From positions 29,005 to 93,004 of the forward strand of contig JAUNVD010000003.1 in the NCBI GenBank assembly GCA_030537855.1: 64,000 bases of DNA. Reading direction: 5' to 3'. Each line of letters begins with the position of its first letter. Positions within the stretch are counted from its first letter, which is position 1. The position numbers were made by a program, and so were the translations under genes. Below, piece by piece: positions 26,482-34,838 of this stretch. This DNA is from Tissierellia bacterium (lineage in GTDB: Bacteria > Bacillota > Clostridia > Tissierellales > Peptoniphilaceae). The notes beneath the pieces were generated by a model, which saw only the letters and a program-made list of their open reading frames with translations, was not told the DNA's origin and searched no databases.

Positions 26482-27063
26482 GTGAAATTAATTGTAGGAC
26501 TTGGAAATCCAGGGACCAAGTATGAATACACTAGACATAATATAGGTTTTCTTACACTTGATAAGATTGCACAAGATTGGAATATTAAAGTTAATAAAAT
26601 AAAATTTAAAGGTTTATGGGGGCAGGGAACATTTCAAGGTGAAAAAGTATATTTACTAAAGCCCCAAACCTATATGAATAATAGTGGTGAAAGTGTAAGA
26701 GAAATTGTAGATTATTTTAAAATAAATATACAAGATGTTATTGTGATTGTTGATGATATAGACATTGACTTTGGGGAAGTCAGAATTAAAAAGAAAGGTT
26801 CTGCAGGAACCCATAATGGTCTACGGTCCATTATCTACCATTTGGTCGATGATGGATTCCCAAGGATAAAGATTGGTGTTGGTAAAAAACATGAAAAACA
26901 AGATTTAGCTAGTTTTGTTTTAAGTGGCTTTTCAACAGAAGAAGGAAAAGTCATGAAAGCCTGTATTCAAAGGGCCAATGATATTGTTAATGAAATTGTT
27001 AAATATGATGTAGAGCGAGCTATGAATAAATATAATGGAAGATCCGTCGAGCTCAAGTCTTAG
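26482..27063 (+). CDS. pth: Peptidyl-tRNA hydrolase
   Basis: Cleaves peptidyl-tRNA that drops off ribosomes. The 193-residue protein has the family N-terminus IVGLGNPGTKYEYTRHNIGF, with the catalytic His in RHN, then LLKPQTYMNNSGESV, VDDIDIDFGEVRIKKKGSAGTHNGLRSI and the IKIGVGK region. The GTG at 26482 is preferred because GAGGGA lies just upstream; the TTG at 26470, which overlaps the prs stop, is the alternative. A hairpin overlaps the stop codon. Confidence 0.93.
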   Translation: MKLIVGLGNPGTKYEYTRHNIGFLTLDKIAQDWNIKVNKIKFKGLWGQGTFQGEKVYLLKPQTYMNNSGESVREIVDYFKINIQDVIVIVDDIDIDFGEVRIKKKGSAGTHNGLRSIIYHLVDDGFPRIKIGVGKKHEKQDLASFVLSGFSTEEGKVMKACIQRANDIVNEIVKYDVERAMNKYNGRSVELKS

Positions 27064-27077
27064 ACTTGGGCTTTCTT
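27051..27077 (+). terminator. Hairpin overlapping the pth stop codon (weak terminator)
   Basis: GCTCAAGTC (27051-27059) pairs with GACTTGGGC (27063-27071), including one T-G pair, followed by TTTCTT. It ends 23 nt before mfd, so some read-through into mfd is expected. Confidence 0.6.
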
Positions 27078-27094
27078 CCGTGAAGGGGTGAGAA

Positions 27095-30000
27095 ATGGAT
27101 TTTTTAACAGCTATTTTAAAGGAAATTAAATCTTACCAAGATGTAATTTATCGTATTAAACAAGAGGAAACTCCTATAGCTACTTATGGCTTAGGGAGTC
27201 AAGGTATCGGTCATTTTATTAAGGGATTATGGGAAGATATCCAGAAACCTATTTTATTTATAGCACATGATGAATTAAAGGGAAGAAGAATATATGAAGA
27301 TTTAAAAAATCTTTCTATGGAAGATGTATATTTTTTACCAAATAAAGAACTTTTTTATTATGATCGAGAAGCGGTAAGTCAAGATCGATGGCGGGATAGA
27401 TTAAAGACTATAACAGAGATTATGAGAGATAAAGCTAAGGTAGTTGTTACCACTCAACCTGCTTTAGCAAATTATTATATGGCAACTTCTTTGGTACAAG
27501 ATCAAATTTTTTCCATTGTTCAAGGTGAGGAATACGACCCACATAAAATTATGGAACAATTGGTTCAAATGGGATTTGAATCAGTCCACCAAGTGGAAGG
27601 AATGGGGCAGTTTTCTTGGAGAGGGGGAATACTAGATGTTTACACCATGAGTGAATTCCCTTATAGAATTGAGTTTTTTGATACAGAAGTGGATTCAATA
27701 CGATCTTTTTCCCCTGATACACAAAGGTCGTTGGAAATTTTATCTGAAGTGGAAATTTTACCTGTTCGTGAATATTTTATTACCGACACAATACGTGAGG
27801 CTTTAATTAAAAATTTAGAAAAAGATTTACAAAACTCTAAGAAAAAGACCAAAAATAATAAACGACAAGAAGAAAAATTTGGTAAATATATTGAGTACTT
27901 AAAAGAGCATCATTTTATTTCAAATATGGATTTGCTCATTCCTTATTTTCCCAAGGATGCTCTAGGTTCAGTTTTAGATTTTTACCAAGAAAGACCTTTG
28001 ATCCTTTTAGATGAACCTAGACGAATTGAAGAGGGGGCTAATCAAGAGTTAACTGAGCATATTGAACATTATAGTGAAATGCTTGGATTTGGGGAAGTTT
28101 TACTAGGCCATAAAAAAATGAAATTTTCCTTGGAAGAAACATGGGATATGATAAAAGGTGAAAGCCTTTTAATAATGAATAGTATTGTAAAATCATTACA
28201 AGGGTTTCAAGTTAAGAATATTTCAAATTTTTCTATGAAGTCTGTGGTTAACTTTCGAGGAAAGATGTCTCTTTTTAAAGAGGAGTTAACCCATTTTGTG
28301 AAGCAAGGATATCATATCGTTATTCTTGGAGGAAATGAGAAAAAATGTGAACGTTTAGTGGATATGGTAACAGAAATGGGAATGTCTTGTGAATACCGAA
28401 AACAGCGGGATGAACCTTGGGGATCAAGTCCTATTATTATCACCCCAGGAGGCATTCGTGAAGGTTTTGAATATCCACATATTAAATTTGTCCTTATCAA
28501 TCATGGTGAAATTTATGGTTCTTTTCAAGAACGTAAGAAACGTCCTAAAAAGAAGAAACGGAAGGATTTAAATTTTCAGGATTTAAAACCAGGAGATTAT
28601 GTAGTCCATGAAAACCATGGGATTGGTCAGTACATGGGTACAGAACAATTGGAAGTACAAGGGGTAAAAAAAGATTATATTAATATTTCCTATCGTGGAG
28701 GGGATAAATTATTTTTGCCCATTGACCAATTATCTTATATTCATAAATATATTGGTGGAGAAGGGAAAGCTCCTAAGGTTAATAAGCTAAATAGTACAGA
28801 ATGGAATCGAACGAAACAAAAGGCCAAAAAATCTGTGGAAGATATGGCTGAAGACCTTATTGAACTTTACGCAAAGAGAGAAAATAAAAAGGGGTTTGCC
28901 TTTTCTCCAGATAGTGATTGGCAAAGGGAGTTTGAAGACGCCTTTCCTTATAAGGAGACAGAAGGTCAACTTCAATCAGCAGAAGAGATTAAACGTGATA
29001 TGGAAAAACCAAAGCCTATGGACCGTCTTTTATGTGCAGATGTAGGTTATGGAAAAACAGAAGTTGCACTACGAGCTGCCTTTAAAGCAATTTTAGACGG
29101 AAAACAAGTGGCATTTTTAGTTCCTACGACAATTTTAGCGCAACAGCATTATAATACGATGATGGAACGATTTGCAGATTTCCCAGTGGAAATTGCTGTT
29201 TTTAGTCGTTTTCGTACGGCTAAAGAACAAAAGAAGGATTTAGAACGTTTAAGAAAAGGTTTGGTCGATATTGCTATCGGAACTCATCGTCTTTTAAGTA
29301 AAGATGTAAAATTTAAAGATCTTGGTTTATTAATAGTAGATGAAGAGCAACGATTTGGAGTACGACATAAAGAAACATTAAAGATGATGAAGGAAACAGT
29401 AGATACTTTAACATTAACGGCAACTCCTATTCCAAGGACTTTACAAATGTCTCTGGTTGGAATCAGGGATATGTCTGTGATTGATGAACCTCCAGAAGAG
29501 CGATTCCCAGTACAAACCTATGTTGTAGAATATAATCCACTTTTAATACGGGAAGCAATAATCCGTGAGGTAGAACGATCTGGACAAGTTTATTTTGTGT
29601 ATAATCGTGTCCAAAGTATGGAATCAAAGTTAAAGGAATTAAAAGAACTCGTTCCTGAAGTTCGTTTTTCCATAGCTAATGGTCAAATGAGTGAAACTTT
29701 ATTGGAAAATACCATGTTTTCTTTTGTAAATCGGGAAGTAGATGTTTTACTATGTTCCACTATTATTGAAACAGGAATGGATGTAAGTAATGCGAACACG
29801 ATGATTATTTATGAATCAAACCGTCTTGGGCTGTCCCAACTCTATCAGTTAAGAGGTAGAATTGGTCGATCTAATAAACTAGCTTATGCATACTTTACCT
29901 ATGAAAGGGATACTTCCATTTCTGAAGTGGCAGAAAAGAGACTAAAATCTATCAAAGAATTTACAGAATTTGGGTCAGGATATAAAATTGCATTAAGGGA

Positions 30001-30598
30001 TTTAGAGATTCGCGGTTCTGGAAATATTTTAGGAGCAAGCCAAAGTGGTCATCTTGGTTCTATTGGATATGATTTATATATCAAATACTTGAAAGAAGCA
30101 GTGATGAAACTAAAAGGCTTAAAGGAAGATGATGTTGTTGAGACCACAATGGATATTAAAGTGGACGCATACATTCCAAAAACATATGTGGAAGACGAAG
30201 AACAGAGATTAGAACTTTATAAAAAAATTTCTGTCATTGAAGATGAAGAAGATTATCGAGATGTTTTAGATGAGCTTATTGACCGTTTTGGAGATATTTC
30301 AAGTTCTGTAAGTAATTTAATGGATTTATCCTATATCCGAGTGATGGCAGGAAAGGTAAATGTAGAGTCTATTACAGAACGGAACAATCATTTCCAATTG
30401 AATTTTATTAAAGGGTATCAACTAGATTTAGCATTAGTCAATGAATTAAAACATCGATATCGACAAAAGGTTGATGTTTCTCTTTCTGACCCTGGATATA
30501 TTCAGTTAAAGGAAAGTAAATATCCTTTAGAAGATTTGAAAGAAATCATTAAAATTTTGACTTTACACAAAAAATACACAAAGAAAAATGAGGAATAA
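27095..30598 (+). CDS. mfd: Transcription-repair coupling factor Mfd
   Basis: Removes RNA polymerase stalled at DNA lesions and recruits UvrA. At 1167 residues it is full length. The N-terminal third is the UvrB-like homology module (QVEGMGQFSWRGGILDVYT). It is followed by the RNA polymerase-interacting CarD-like domain (LKPGDYVVHENHGIGQYMG, near residue 500). The RecG-type translocase then shows Walker A ADVGYGKTEVA, DEEQRFGV, TATPIPRTLQMS, GRIGRSNKLAYAY and the TRG region. The C-terminal domain (DAYIPKTYVEDEEQRLELYKKI) follows. It starts the conserved cluster that runs to ftsH. Confidence 0.96.
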   Translation: MDFLTAILKEIKSYQDVIYRIKQEETPIATYGLGSQGIGHFIKGLWEDIQKPILFIAHDELKGRRIYEDLKNLSMEDVYFLPNKELFYYDREAVSQDRWRDRLKTITEIMRDKAKVVVTTQPALANYYMATSLVQDQIFSIVQGEEYDPHKIMEQLVQMGFESVHQVEGMGQFSWRGGILDVYTMSEFPYRIEFFDTEVDSIRSFSPDTQRSLEILSEVEILPVREYFITDTIREALIKNLEKDLQNSKKKTKNNKRQEEKFGKYIEYLKEHHFISNMDLLIPYFPKDALGSVLDFYQERPLILLDEPRRIEEGANQELTEHIEHYSEMLGFGEVLLGHKKMKFSLEETWDMIKGESLLIMNSIVKSLQGFQVKNISNFSMKSVVNFRGKMSLFKEELTHFVKQGYHIVILGGNEKKCERLVDMVTEMGMSCEYRKQRDEPWGSSPIIITPGGIREGFEYPHIKFVLINHGEIYGSFQERKKRPKKKKRKDLNFQDLKPGDYVVHENHGIGQYMGTEQLEVQGVKKDYINISYRGGDKLFLPIDQLSYIHKYIGGEGKAPKVNKLNSTEWNRTKQKAKKSVEDMAEDLIELYAKRENKKGFAFSPDSDWQREFEDAFPYKETEGQLQSAEEIKRDMEKPKPMDRLLCADVGYGKTEVALRAAFKAILDGKQVAFLVPTTILAQQHYNTMMERFADFPVEIAVFSRFRTAKEQKKDLERLRKGLVDIAIGTHRLLSKDVKFKDLGLLIVDEEQRFGVRHKETLKMMKETVDTLTLTATPIPRTLQMSLVGIRDMSVIDEPPEERFPVQTYVVEYNPLLIREAIIREVERSGQVYFVYNRVQSMESKLKELKELVPEVRFSIANGQMSETLLENTMFSFVNREVDVLLCSTIIETGMDVSNANTMIIYESNRLGLSQLYQLRGRIGRSNKLAYAYFTYERDTSISEVAEKRLKSIKEFTEFGSGYKIALRDLEIRGSGNILGASQSGHLGSIGYDLYIKYLKEAVMKLKGLKEDDVVETTMDIKVDAYIPKTYVEDEEQRLELYKKISVIEDEEDYRDVLDELIDRFGDISSSVSNLMDLSYIRVMAGKVNVESITERNNHFQLNFIKGYQLDLALVNELKHRYRQKVDVSLSDPGYIQLKESKYPLEDLKEIIKILTLHKKYTKKNEE

Positions 30599-30668
30599 GG
30601 TATAATAGAAGATATGAAAAAAATAACCCTTACCATTTAAGGAAAAGGATTAGGAGGATTAGAAAAAA

Positions 30669-31727
30669 ATGAATTTTAAACATTGGACAAGAGTATTAGC
30701 AGGGGTGTTATTGTGCTCCTTATTACTTACTGCTTGTGGAAAACCTAAAGGTGTGGCAGCGGAAGTAAATGGAGTAGAAATTCCTATGGAAAAATATATT
30801 GATAATTATAAGGCAACGAGAGCTCAAATCATTGATCAACATGGGGAAGATTTCTTAAAAGAACCTGCTGTAGATGATCCTAACAAGACGATGGATGAAG
30901 CAATTCGTCAGAATATTTTAAAGAATTTAGTACAATTGGAAATGGTTCGTCAAGATGCAGAAAAAGAAGGGGTTAAGGTAGACGAAGAAAAAGTAAATGA
31001 ATATATTGAACAAACTCAACAAGCATATGGTGGAGAAGAAGGATTTCAAGAAGCTTTAAAAGAACAAGGGCTAACCATTGAATCTTTTAAAGAGTTTATG
31101 TCAAATAATATTTTAATGGAAGAATATAGTAATCACCTTCGAGAAAAGTTCACCCCAAAAGATGAAGATTTAAAGAAATACTATGAAGAACATAAAGAAG
31201 ATTTAAAACAAATTTCAGCGTCTCATATCTTAGTAGAAAAAGAAGAAGATGCAAAAAAGATTGCAAAGGAACTAAAAGATGGTGGAGATTTTGAAAAGAT
31301 TGCCCAAGAAAAATCCATTGACACTGGTACACAAGAAACTGGCGGTTCACTAGGTTTCTTTAAAAAGGGAGACATGGTACCAGAATTTGAAAAAGCAGCT
31401 TTTAATTTGAAAAAAGGAGAAATCTCTGAGCCAGTAAAATCCCAATATGGATACCATATTATAAAACTAGATGAGATTAAAGATGACTTTGATTCCTTAA
31501 AAGAAGAAACAAAAGAAATCTATATTAATGAAAAAATCCAAGAGCATATGGAAAAAGTTGAAAAAGATGCAAAGATTAAAGAATATGTAGATTTTAAAGA
31601 AGAAATTCCTTTAGACCAAGAACCTTCTGCTGAAAATGGAAAAGATGATAAAAATGGAAAGAATGAAAAACCAGAAGGACAAAATGAAGATGTGAAAGGA
31701 AACGAAGGGGAAAATAATAAAGAATAA
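30669..31727 (+). CDS. prsA: Foldase lipoprotein, parvulin-type peptidyl-prolyl isomerase (PrsA-like)
   Basis: A membrane-anchored chaperone/isomerase that helps exported proteins fold outside the membrane. The 352-residue precursor has a lipoprotein signal with lipobox LLTAC (Cys23), an N-terminal SurA-like helical region and one parvulin domain (about residues 178-270: ISASHILVEKEEDAKKIAKEL, GGSLGFFKKGDMVPEFEKAAF, QYGYHIIKL). The tail is low-complexity and rich in Glu, Lys, Asn and Gly. AGGAGG precedes the start, and a TATAAT occurs at 30601 without a good -35. Its position after mfd is conserved in clostridia. Confidence 0.9.
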   Translation: MNFKHWTRVLAGVLLCSLLLTACGKPKGVAAEVNGVEIPMEKYIDNYKATRAQIIDQHGEDFLKEPAVDDPNKTMDEAIRQNILKNLVQLEMVRQDAEKEGVKVDEEKVNEYIEQTQQAYGGEEGFQEALKEQGLTIESFKEFMSNNILMEEYSNHLREKFTPKDEDLKKYYEEHKEDLKQISASHILVEKEEDAKKIAKELKDGGDFEKIAQEKSIDTGTQETGGSLGFFKKGDMVPEFEKAAFNLKKGEISEPVKSQYGYHIIKLDEIKDDFDSLKEETKEIYINEKIQEHMEKVEKDAKIKEYVDFKEEIPLDQEPSAENGKDDKNGKNEKPEGQNEDVKGNEGENNKE

Positions 31728-31732
31728 AGATA

Positions 31733-31768
31733 AAATCGACCTTTTGATTTACAACAAGGTCGGTTTTT
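31733..31768 (+). terminator. Rho-independent terminator after prsA
   Basis: A 9-bp stem with one T-G pair (31735-31743 with 31756-31764), a 12-nt loop and TTTTT. Confidence 0.7.
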
Positions 31769-31777
31769 ATATATTAC

Positions 31778-31803
31778 GATAAAATAGTGAAAAGTATTTT
31801 ATC
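31778..31803. repeat. Perfect 9-bp AT-rich inverted repeat between prsA and mazG
   Basis: GATAAAATA (31778-31786) and TATTTTATC (31795-31803) flank an 8-nt spacer. It lies about 75 nt upstream of the mazG promoter and could be an operator or a weak hairpin; no function is evident. Confidence 0.45.
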
Positions 31804-31879
31804 TAGGTTATAAAAGCTATGGAATTAAATGAAAACATTGAAATTTAGGGAAATAATTGAAAAAAACTTTGGTTTTTAC

Positions 31880-31908
31880 TAGACAAAAGGTTAAGAATTT
31901 AGTAAAAT
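31880..31908 (+). promoter_or_regulatory. Probable sigma-A promoter of the mazG-hup segment
   Basis: TAGACA (31880-31885, 5/6), a 17-nt spacer and TAAAAT (31903-31908, 5/6), placed 24 nt before the mazG ATG. Confidence 0.55.
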
Positions 31909-31932
31909 ACATATGGTATAAGGGGGTTGGTT

Positions 31933-33366
31933 ATGGGAAAAATACATGTTATTGGTTTGGGACCTTCTGATGAAAAAGCATTAACTCTTGGTGCCTTGGA
32001 ACAGATTCATGGAAAAGGACCACATTTTATCAGAACGAAGTACCATGAAACCATTACTTATTTTGAAAAACATAATATACCCTATACTTCCTTTGACTAT
32101 ATTTATGAGGAAGAAGACTCATTTGATGACATTTATAAAAGAGTTGTAAATGAACTCTTGACAGAATCAAAGGAAAGAGATATAAACTATTATGTTCCTG
32201 GTAATCCTTTCATTGCGGAAAAGACCGTGGCCTTGTTGTTAGAATCAGGGGTGGAATTGGAAATTGTTCCGGGGATGAGTTTTATTGAACCGATACTTGG
32301 TATTGTTAAAAGAGATCCTGTAGAAGGCTTACAAATCATTGATGGAGATTCTTTCCATCGATTGGATTTAGATATTCATAGAGACACGATGATAACCCAA
32401 GTGTATAATTCTCGAATTTTGTCTCAATGTAAAATTGCAATAACCGAGCTTTATGGAGATAATCATTATGTGTATCTTATAAAAGATGGAGGCATACCTG
32501 GAAAGGAAGAAGTAGCACATATTCCTGCACATTCCTTAGACCAAAGTCTTTCTGTGAATCATCAAACAAGTATTTACTTGCCAAAAAGAAAGGATCAAGA
32601 TGGTCTCAAAGATTGGAAAGATTTGTATTTAGTAACAGAAGCTTTAAGAGGAGAATATGGTTGTCCTTGGGATATGGAACAAACCCATGAATCCATTGCA
32701 GGAGATTTAATTGAAGAAGCATATGAAACAGTACATGCTCTTAGATATGGATCTTTAGATGATTTTATCGAAGAGTTAGGAGATGTGTTGTTTCAAATTT
32801 TCTTTCATAGTCAAATCGGGTATGAAGAAGGAGAATTCTTTTTAGAAGATGTCATAACTTCTGTGACAAATAAACTTATCTATCGTCATCCCCATGTTTT
32901 TCAAGGGACATCCTTAGAAGACAATCAATGGGATCGATTAAAATATGAGAAAAAAGATATTTATTCTTTTTCAGATAAGTTAAAAGATATTGTAGGGTTG
33001 CCTGCTCTTTTACGCTGTGGTAAGGTTATAGATAAAGTTACAAAAATCGGTTTTCAATGGGAAGAAGTAGAAGGTATCTTAGAAAAAGTTCAAGAAGAAT
33101 ATTGTGAAGTAGTGGAAGCTATTGGCGAAGGGAAGGAACATGAAGAGCATCTCATTGAAGAATTAGGAGATTTGCTTTTCACTTGTACTAATCTTTGTCG
33201 GTATTTAGGATATAATGCTGAAGACATTTTACAACAATCAACGGATAAGTTTATTCGCCGATTTGAAAAAATGGAAGACTTAGCAAATAAAAGAAATTTG
33301 GAATTTGAATCATTAGGATTGGAAAAACTGGATTCTCTTTGGAATGAAGTTAAAGAAAATTCCTAA
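31933..33366 (+). CDS. mazG: Tetrapyrrole-methylase-like/MazG nucleotide pyrophosphohydrolase fusion (YabN type)
   Basis: The 477-residue protein joins an N-terminal SAM-dependent methylase-like domain (about 1-215; MGKIHVIGLGPSDEKALTLGALE, YYVPGNPFIAEKTV) to a C-terminal MazG NTP pyrophosphohydrolase made of two repeats. The first repeat has LRGEYGCPWDMEQTHESI and the acidic metal-binding EELGDVLFQIFFH; the second has EELGDLLFTCTNLCRYLG. This is the YabN architecture of Bacillus. MazG removes non-canonical NTPs; the substrate of the methylase-like half is unknown. The ATG at 31933 follows AAGGGGG; the TTG at 31927 lies within that site and is rejected. Confidence 0.92.
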   Translation: MGKIHVIGLGPSDEKALTLGALEQIHGKGPHFIRTKYHETITYFEKHNIPYTSFDYIYEEEDSFDDIYKRVVNELLTESKERDINYYVPGNPFIAEKTVALLLESGVELEIVPGMSFIEPILGIVKRDPVEGLQIIDGDSFHRLDLDIHRDTMITQVYNSRILSQCKIAITELYGDNHYVYLIKDGGIPGKEEVAHIPAHSLDQSLSVNHQTSIYLPKRKDQDGLKDWKDLYLVTEALRGEYGCPWDMEQTHESIAGDLIEEAYETVHALRYGSLDDFIEELGDVLFQIFFHSQIGYEEGEFFLEDVITSVTNKLIYRHPHVFQGTSLEDNQWDRLKYEKKDIYSFSDKLKDIVGLPALLRCGKVIDKVTKIGFQWEEVEGILEKVQEEYCEVVEAIGEGKEHEEHLIEELGDLLFTCTNLCRYLGYNAEDILQQSTDKFIRRFEKMEDLANKRNLEFESLGLEKLDSLWNEVKENS

Positions 33367-33406
33367 ATATGGCTTACTATTATAATATCTATAAGGAGGA
33401 AATTTT

Positions 33407-33685
33407 ATGAACAAATCTGAATTAGTAGCTAGTATTGCTGAAAAAAGTCAATTAACAAAAAAGGATGCGGAAAACGCATTAAATGGCTTCTTAGCATCTG
33501 TTGAAGAAGCTTTAGAAAAAGGTGAAAAAGTACAATTAGTTGGCTTTGGAACTTTTGAAGTTCGCCAAAGAAAGGCAAGAGAAGGAAGAAATCCAAGAAA
33601 TCCTGAAGAAGTTATTAAAATTCCAGCTTCTAAAGCACCAGTTTTCCGTGCCGGAAAAGCTTTAAAAGAAATTGTAAATAAGTAA
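33407..33685 (+). CDS. hup: DNA-binding protein HU
   Basis: A small basic nucleoid protein that bends DNA. The 92-residue sequence begins MNKSELVASIAEKSQLTKKDAENALNGF in family fashion and has the DNA-binding arm GFGTFEVRQRKAREGRNP, with the intercalating Pro in RNPRNPEE, then KAPVFRAGKALKE. AAGGAGG lies 10 nt upstream of the start. In clostridia hup sits between mazG and rqcP in this same cluster. Confidence 0.96.
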   Translation: MNKSELVASIAEKSQLTKKDAENALNGFLASVEEALEKGEKVQLVGFGTFEVRQRKAREGRNPRNPEEVIKIPASKAPVFRAGKALKEIVNK

Positions 33686-33695
33686 GAAATATATG

Positions 33696-33725
33696 AAAAG
33701 GCACTTGGGTTCAAGTGTCTTTTTT
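33696..33725 (+). terminator. Terminator between hup and rqcP
   Basis: A 12-bp stem with one G-T pair (33696-33707 with 33712-33723), loop GGTT, and TTTTTT. It ends 17 nt before the rqcP ATG and rules out any start for rqcP upstream of it. Confidence 0.8.
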
Positions 33726-33740
33726 CGTAGAGGTGAAAAA

Positions 33741-33983
33741 ATGCGAATTGATAAATTCTTAAAAAATGCAAGAATCATCAAACGAAGACCTGTAGCAAAG
33801 GAAGCTTGTGATGGTGGTCGTGTAAAAATTAATGATAAAAGGGCAAAGGCTGGAGATGAAGTAAGTGTTGGGGATATTATAGAAGTATCCTTTGGTGAAA
33901 ATATTTTTCGAGGAGAGGTTTTAGATACGAGAGACAATGTTTCTAAAAAAGATGCTGGATCTTTGTATAAAACCTTAACATAA
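33741..33983 (+). CDS. rqcP: S4-domain RNA-binding protein RqcP (YabO), ribosome quality control
   Basis: In Bacillus, RqcP stabilises peptidyl-tRNA on the 50S subunit while RqcH adds alanine tails to stalled peptides. The 80-residue protein is essentially one S4 domain: MRIDKFLKNARIIKRRPVAKEACDGGRV, then KAGDEVSVGDIIEVSFG. It closely matches the YabO pattern (MRLDKFLK...KRR...AKE). The longer frame starting at 33693 runs through the terminator and lacks a ribosome site, so the ATG at 33741, preceded by AGAGGTG, is used. rqcH is not in the window. Confidence 0.88.
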   Translation: MRIDKFLKNARIIKRRPVAKEACDGGRVKINDKRAKAGDEVSVGDIIEVSFGENIFRGEVLDTRDNVSKKDAGSLYKTLT

Positions 33984-33995
33984 TTGGGAAAGCTC

Positions 33996-34024
33996 TTGAA
34001 AAAAATCCTTAAAAATGTAATAAT
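33996..34024 (+). promoter_or_regulatory. Possible promoter upstream of divIC
   Basis: TTGAAA (33996-34001) with TAATAA (34018-34023) at 16-nt spacing, about 25 nt before the divIC ATG. The -10 is only partly consensus. Confidence 0.35.
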
Positions 34025-34046
34025 ATGAGAAGATGGGGTGTTAGGA

Positions 34047-34376
34047 ATGAAGAAAAGAAAAAGGAAATGGAAACCTTCTTCCATTATCTTACCCCTGCTT
34101 CTGATTAGTCTTTTATGGTATTTAGGATCTTCTACAATTGAAATGTCGAAGGTACGACGAGATAAAATAATAACCATTCGTCGTAATAACGAAAAGATTG
34201 CTCAAATGGAAAAAGATATTCAGGAGCTGGAACAAGAAATTGAGAAGAGCGATACCATGGATTATGTAGAAAAAGTTGCACGAGATGAGTGGGGTATGAT
34301 TAAGCCCAGAGAAATTATATTTGTAGATAAAAACAAGAAGTCTGAAAAACCTTATGATAAAAAGGTTTTTGAGTAG
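34047..34376 (+). CDS. divIC: Septum formation initiator family protein DivIC
   Basis: A bitopic division protein that forms a complex with FtsL and DivIB at the septum. The 109 residues show a basic cytoplasmic N-terminus (KKRKRKWKP), one membrane segment (about 14-31) and an extracytoplasmic coiled coil (about 36-75, NNEKIAQMEKDIQELEQEIEKS). A conserved C-terminal VEKVARDEWGMIKPREIIF follows. The ATG at 34047 is preferred over the GTG at 34038, which sits in the GGGGTG ribosome site. The yabP and yabQ genes usually found just upstream are absent. Confidence 0.87.
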   Translation: MKKRKRKWKPSSIILPLLLISLLWYLGSSTIEMSKVRRDKIITIRRNNEKIAQMEKDIQELEQEIEKSDTMDYVEKVARDEWGMIKPREIIFVDKNKKSEKPYDKKVFE

Positions 34377-34393
34377 AAGGAGGATATTATTTT

Positions 34394-34789
34394 ATGGCGG
34401 TGGCTGTAGGGGATATTTTAGAAGGTGTGGTCACAGGGATCACTAATTTTGGTGCCTTTGTTCAATTGTCGGATAAGGAAAGTGGGTTGGTACATATTTC
34501 GGAAATTTCCCATGACTATGTTGAACATATTTCCGATCATATATCTAAAGGAGATAAGGTAAAGGTTAAGGTAGTATCTATTGATAAAGATGGGAAAATA
34601 GGATTATCCATTCGTCAAACAAAGCCAAAATCCAATACTCGGCCAGCAGATATTGACTGGTTAAAAGAAGACAGACAAACAAATCTTTCCTTTGAGGACA
34701 AGTTAAATAAGTTTTTAAAGGTAAGTAATGAAAAGATTGAATCTGTGCGACAAAGAAATAATAATCGCTCCGGTGGAAAAACGAGATGA
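34394..34789 (+). CDS. S1 RNA-binding domain protein (YabR-like)
   Basis: The 131-residue protein has one S1/OB domain at its N-terminus (VGDILEGVVTGITNFGAFVQLSDKESGLVHISEIS...VKVKVVSIDKDGKIGLSIRQ, residues about 5-75) and a basic, probably disordered tail ending in RQRNNNRSGGKTR. This is the general-stress/YabR type found directly after divIC in many Firmicutes; a ribosome or RNA role is presumed but unproven. AAGGAGG lies upstream of the ATG. It is followed by a terminator and then tilS; the spoIIE gene common here in spore-formers is absent. Confidence 0.88.
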   Translation: MAVAVGDILEGVVTGITNFGAFVQLSDKESGLVHISEISHDYVEHISDHISKGDKVKVKVVSIDKDGKIGLSIRQTKPKSNTRPADIDWLKEDRQTNLSFEDKLNKFLKVSNEKIESVRQRNNNRSGGKTR

Positions 34790-34796
34790 TAGTAGG

Positions 34797-34825
34797 AAAG
34801 TGATAGGTGGCCTATCACTTTTTAG
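34797..34825 (+). terminator. Terminator between the S1-domain gene and tilS
   Basis: A perfect 11-bp stem (34797-34807 with 34811-34821), loop TGG, and a T run. It ends 17 nt before the tilS ATG. Confidence 0.8.
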
Positions 34826-34838
34826 TTTGGAGAAAGAG

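Noticed and set aside
33693..33740. N-terminal extension of rqcP
   Set aside because: The extension would be encoded by the hup terminator hairpin and lacks a ribosome site; RqcP proteins begin at MRIDKFL.
33662..34177. 171-codon minus-strand ORF opposite the end of hup, rqcP and divIC
   Set aside because: It lies wholly antisense to three well-supported genes, crosses their terminator, and has no ribosome site or recognisable motifs.
34728..34838. N-terminal extension of tilS
   Set aside because: It runs through the end of the S1-domain gene and a terminator; the internal ATG with GGAG matches the TilS family start.
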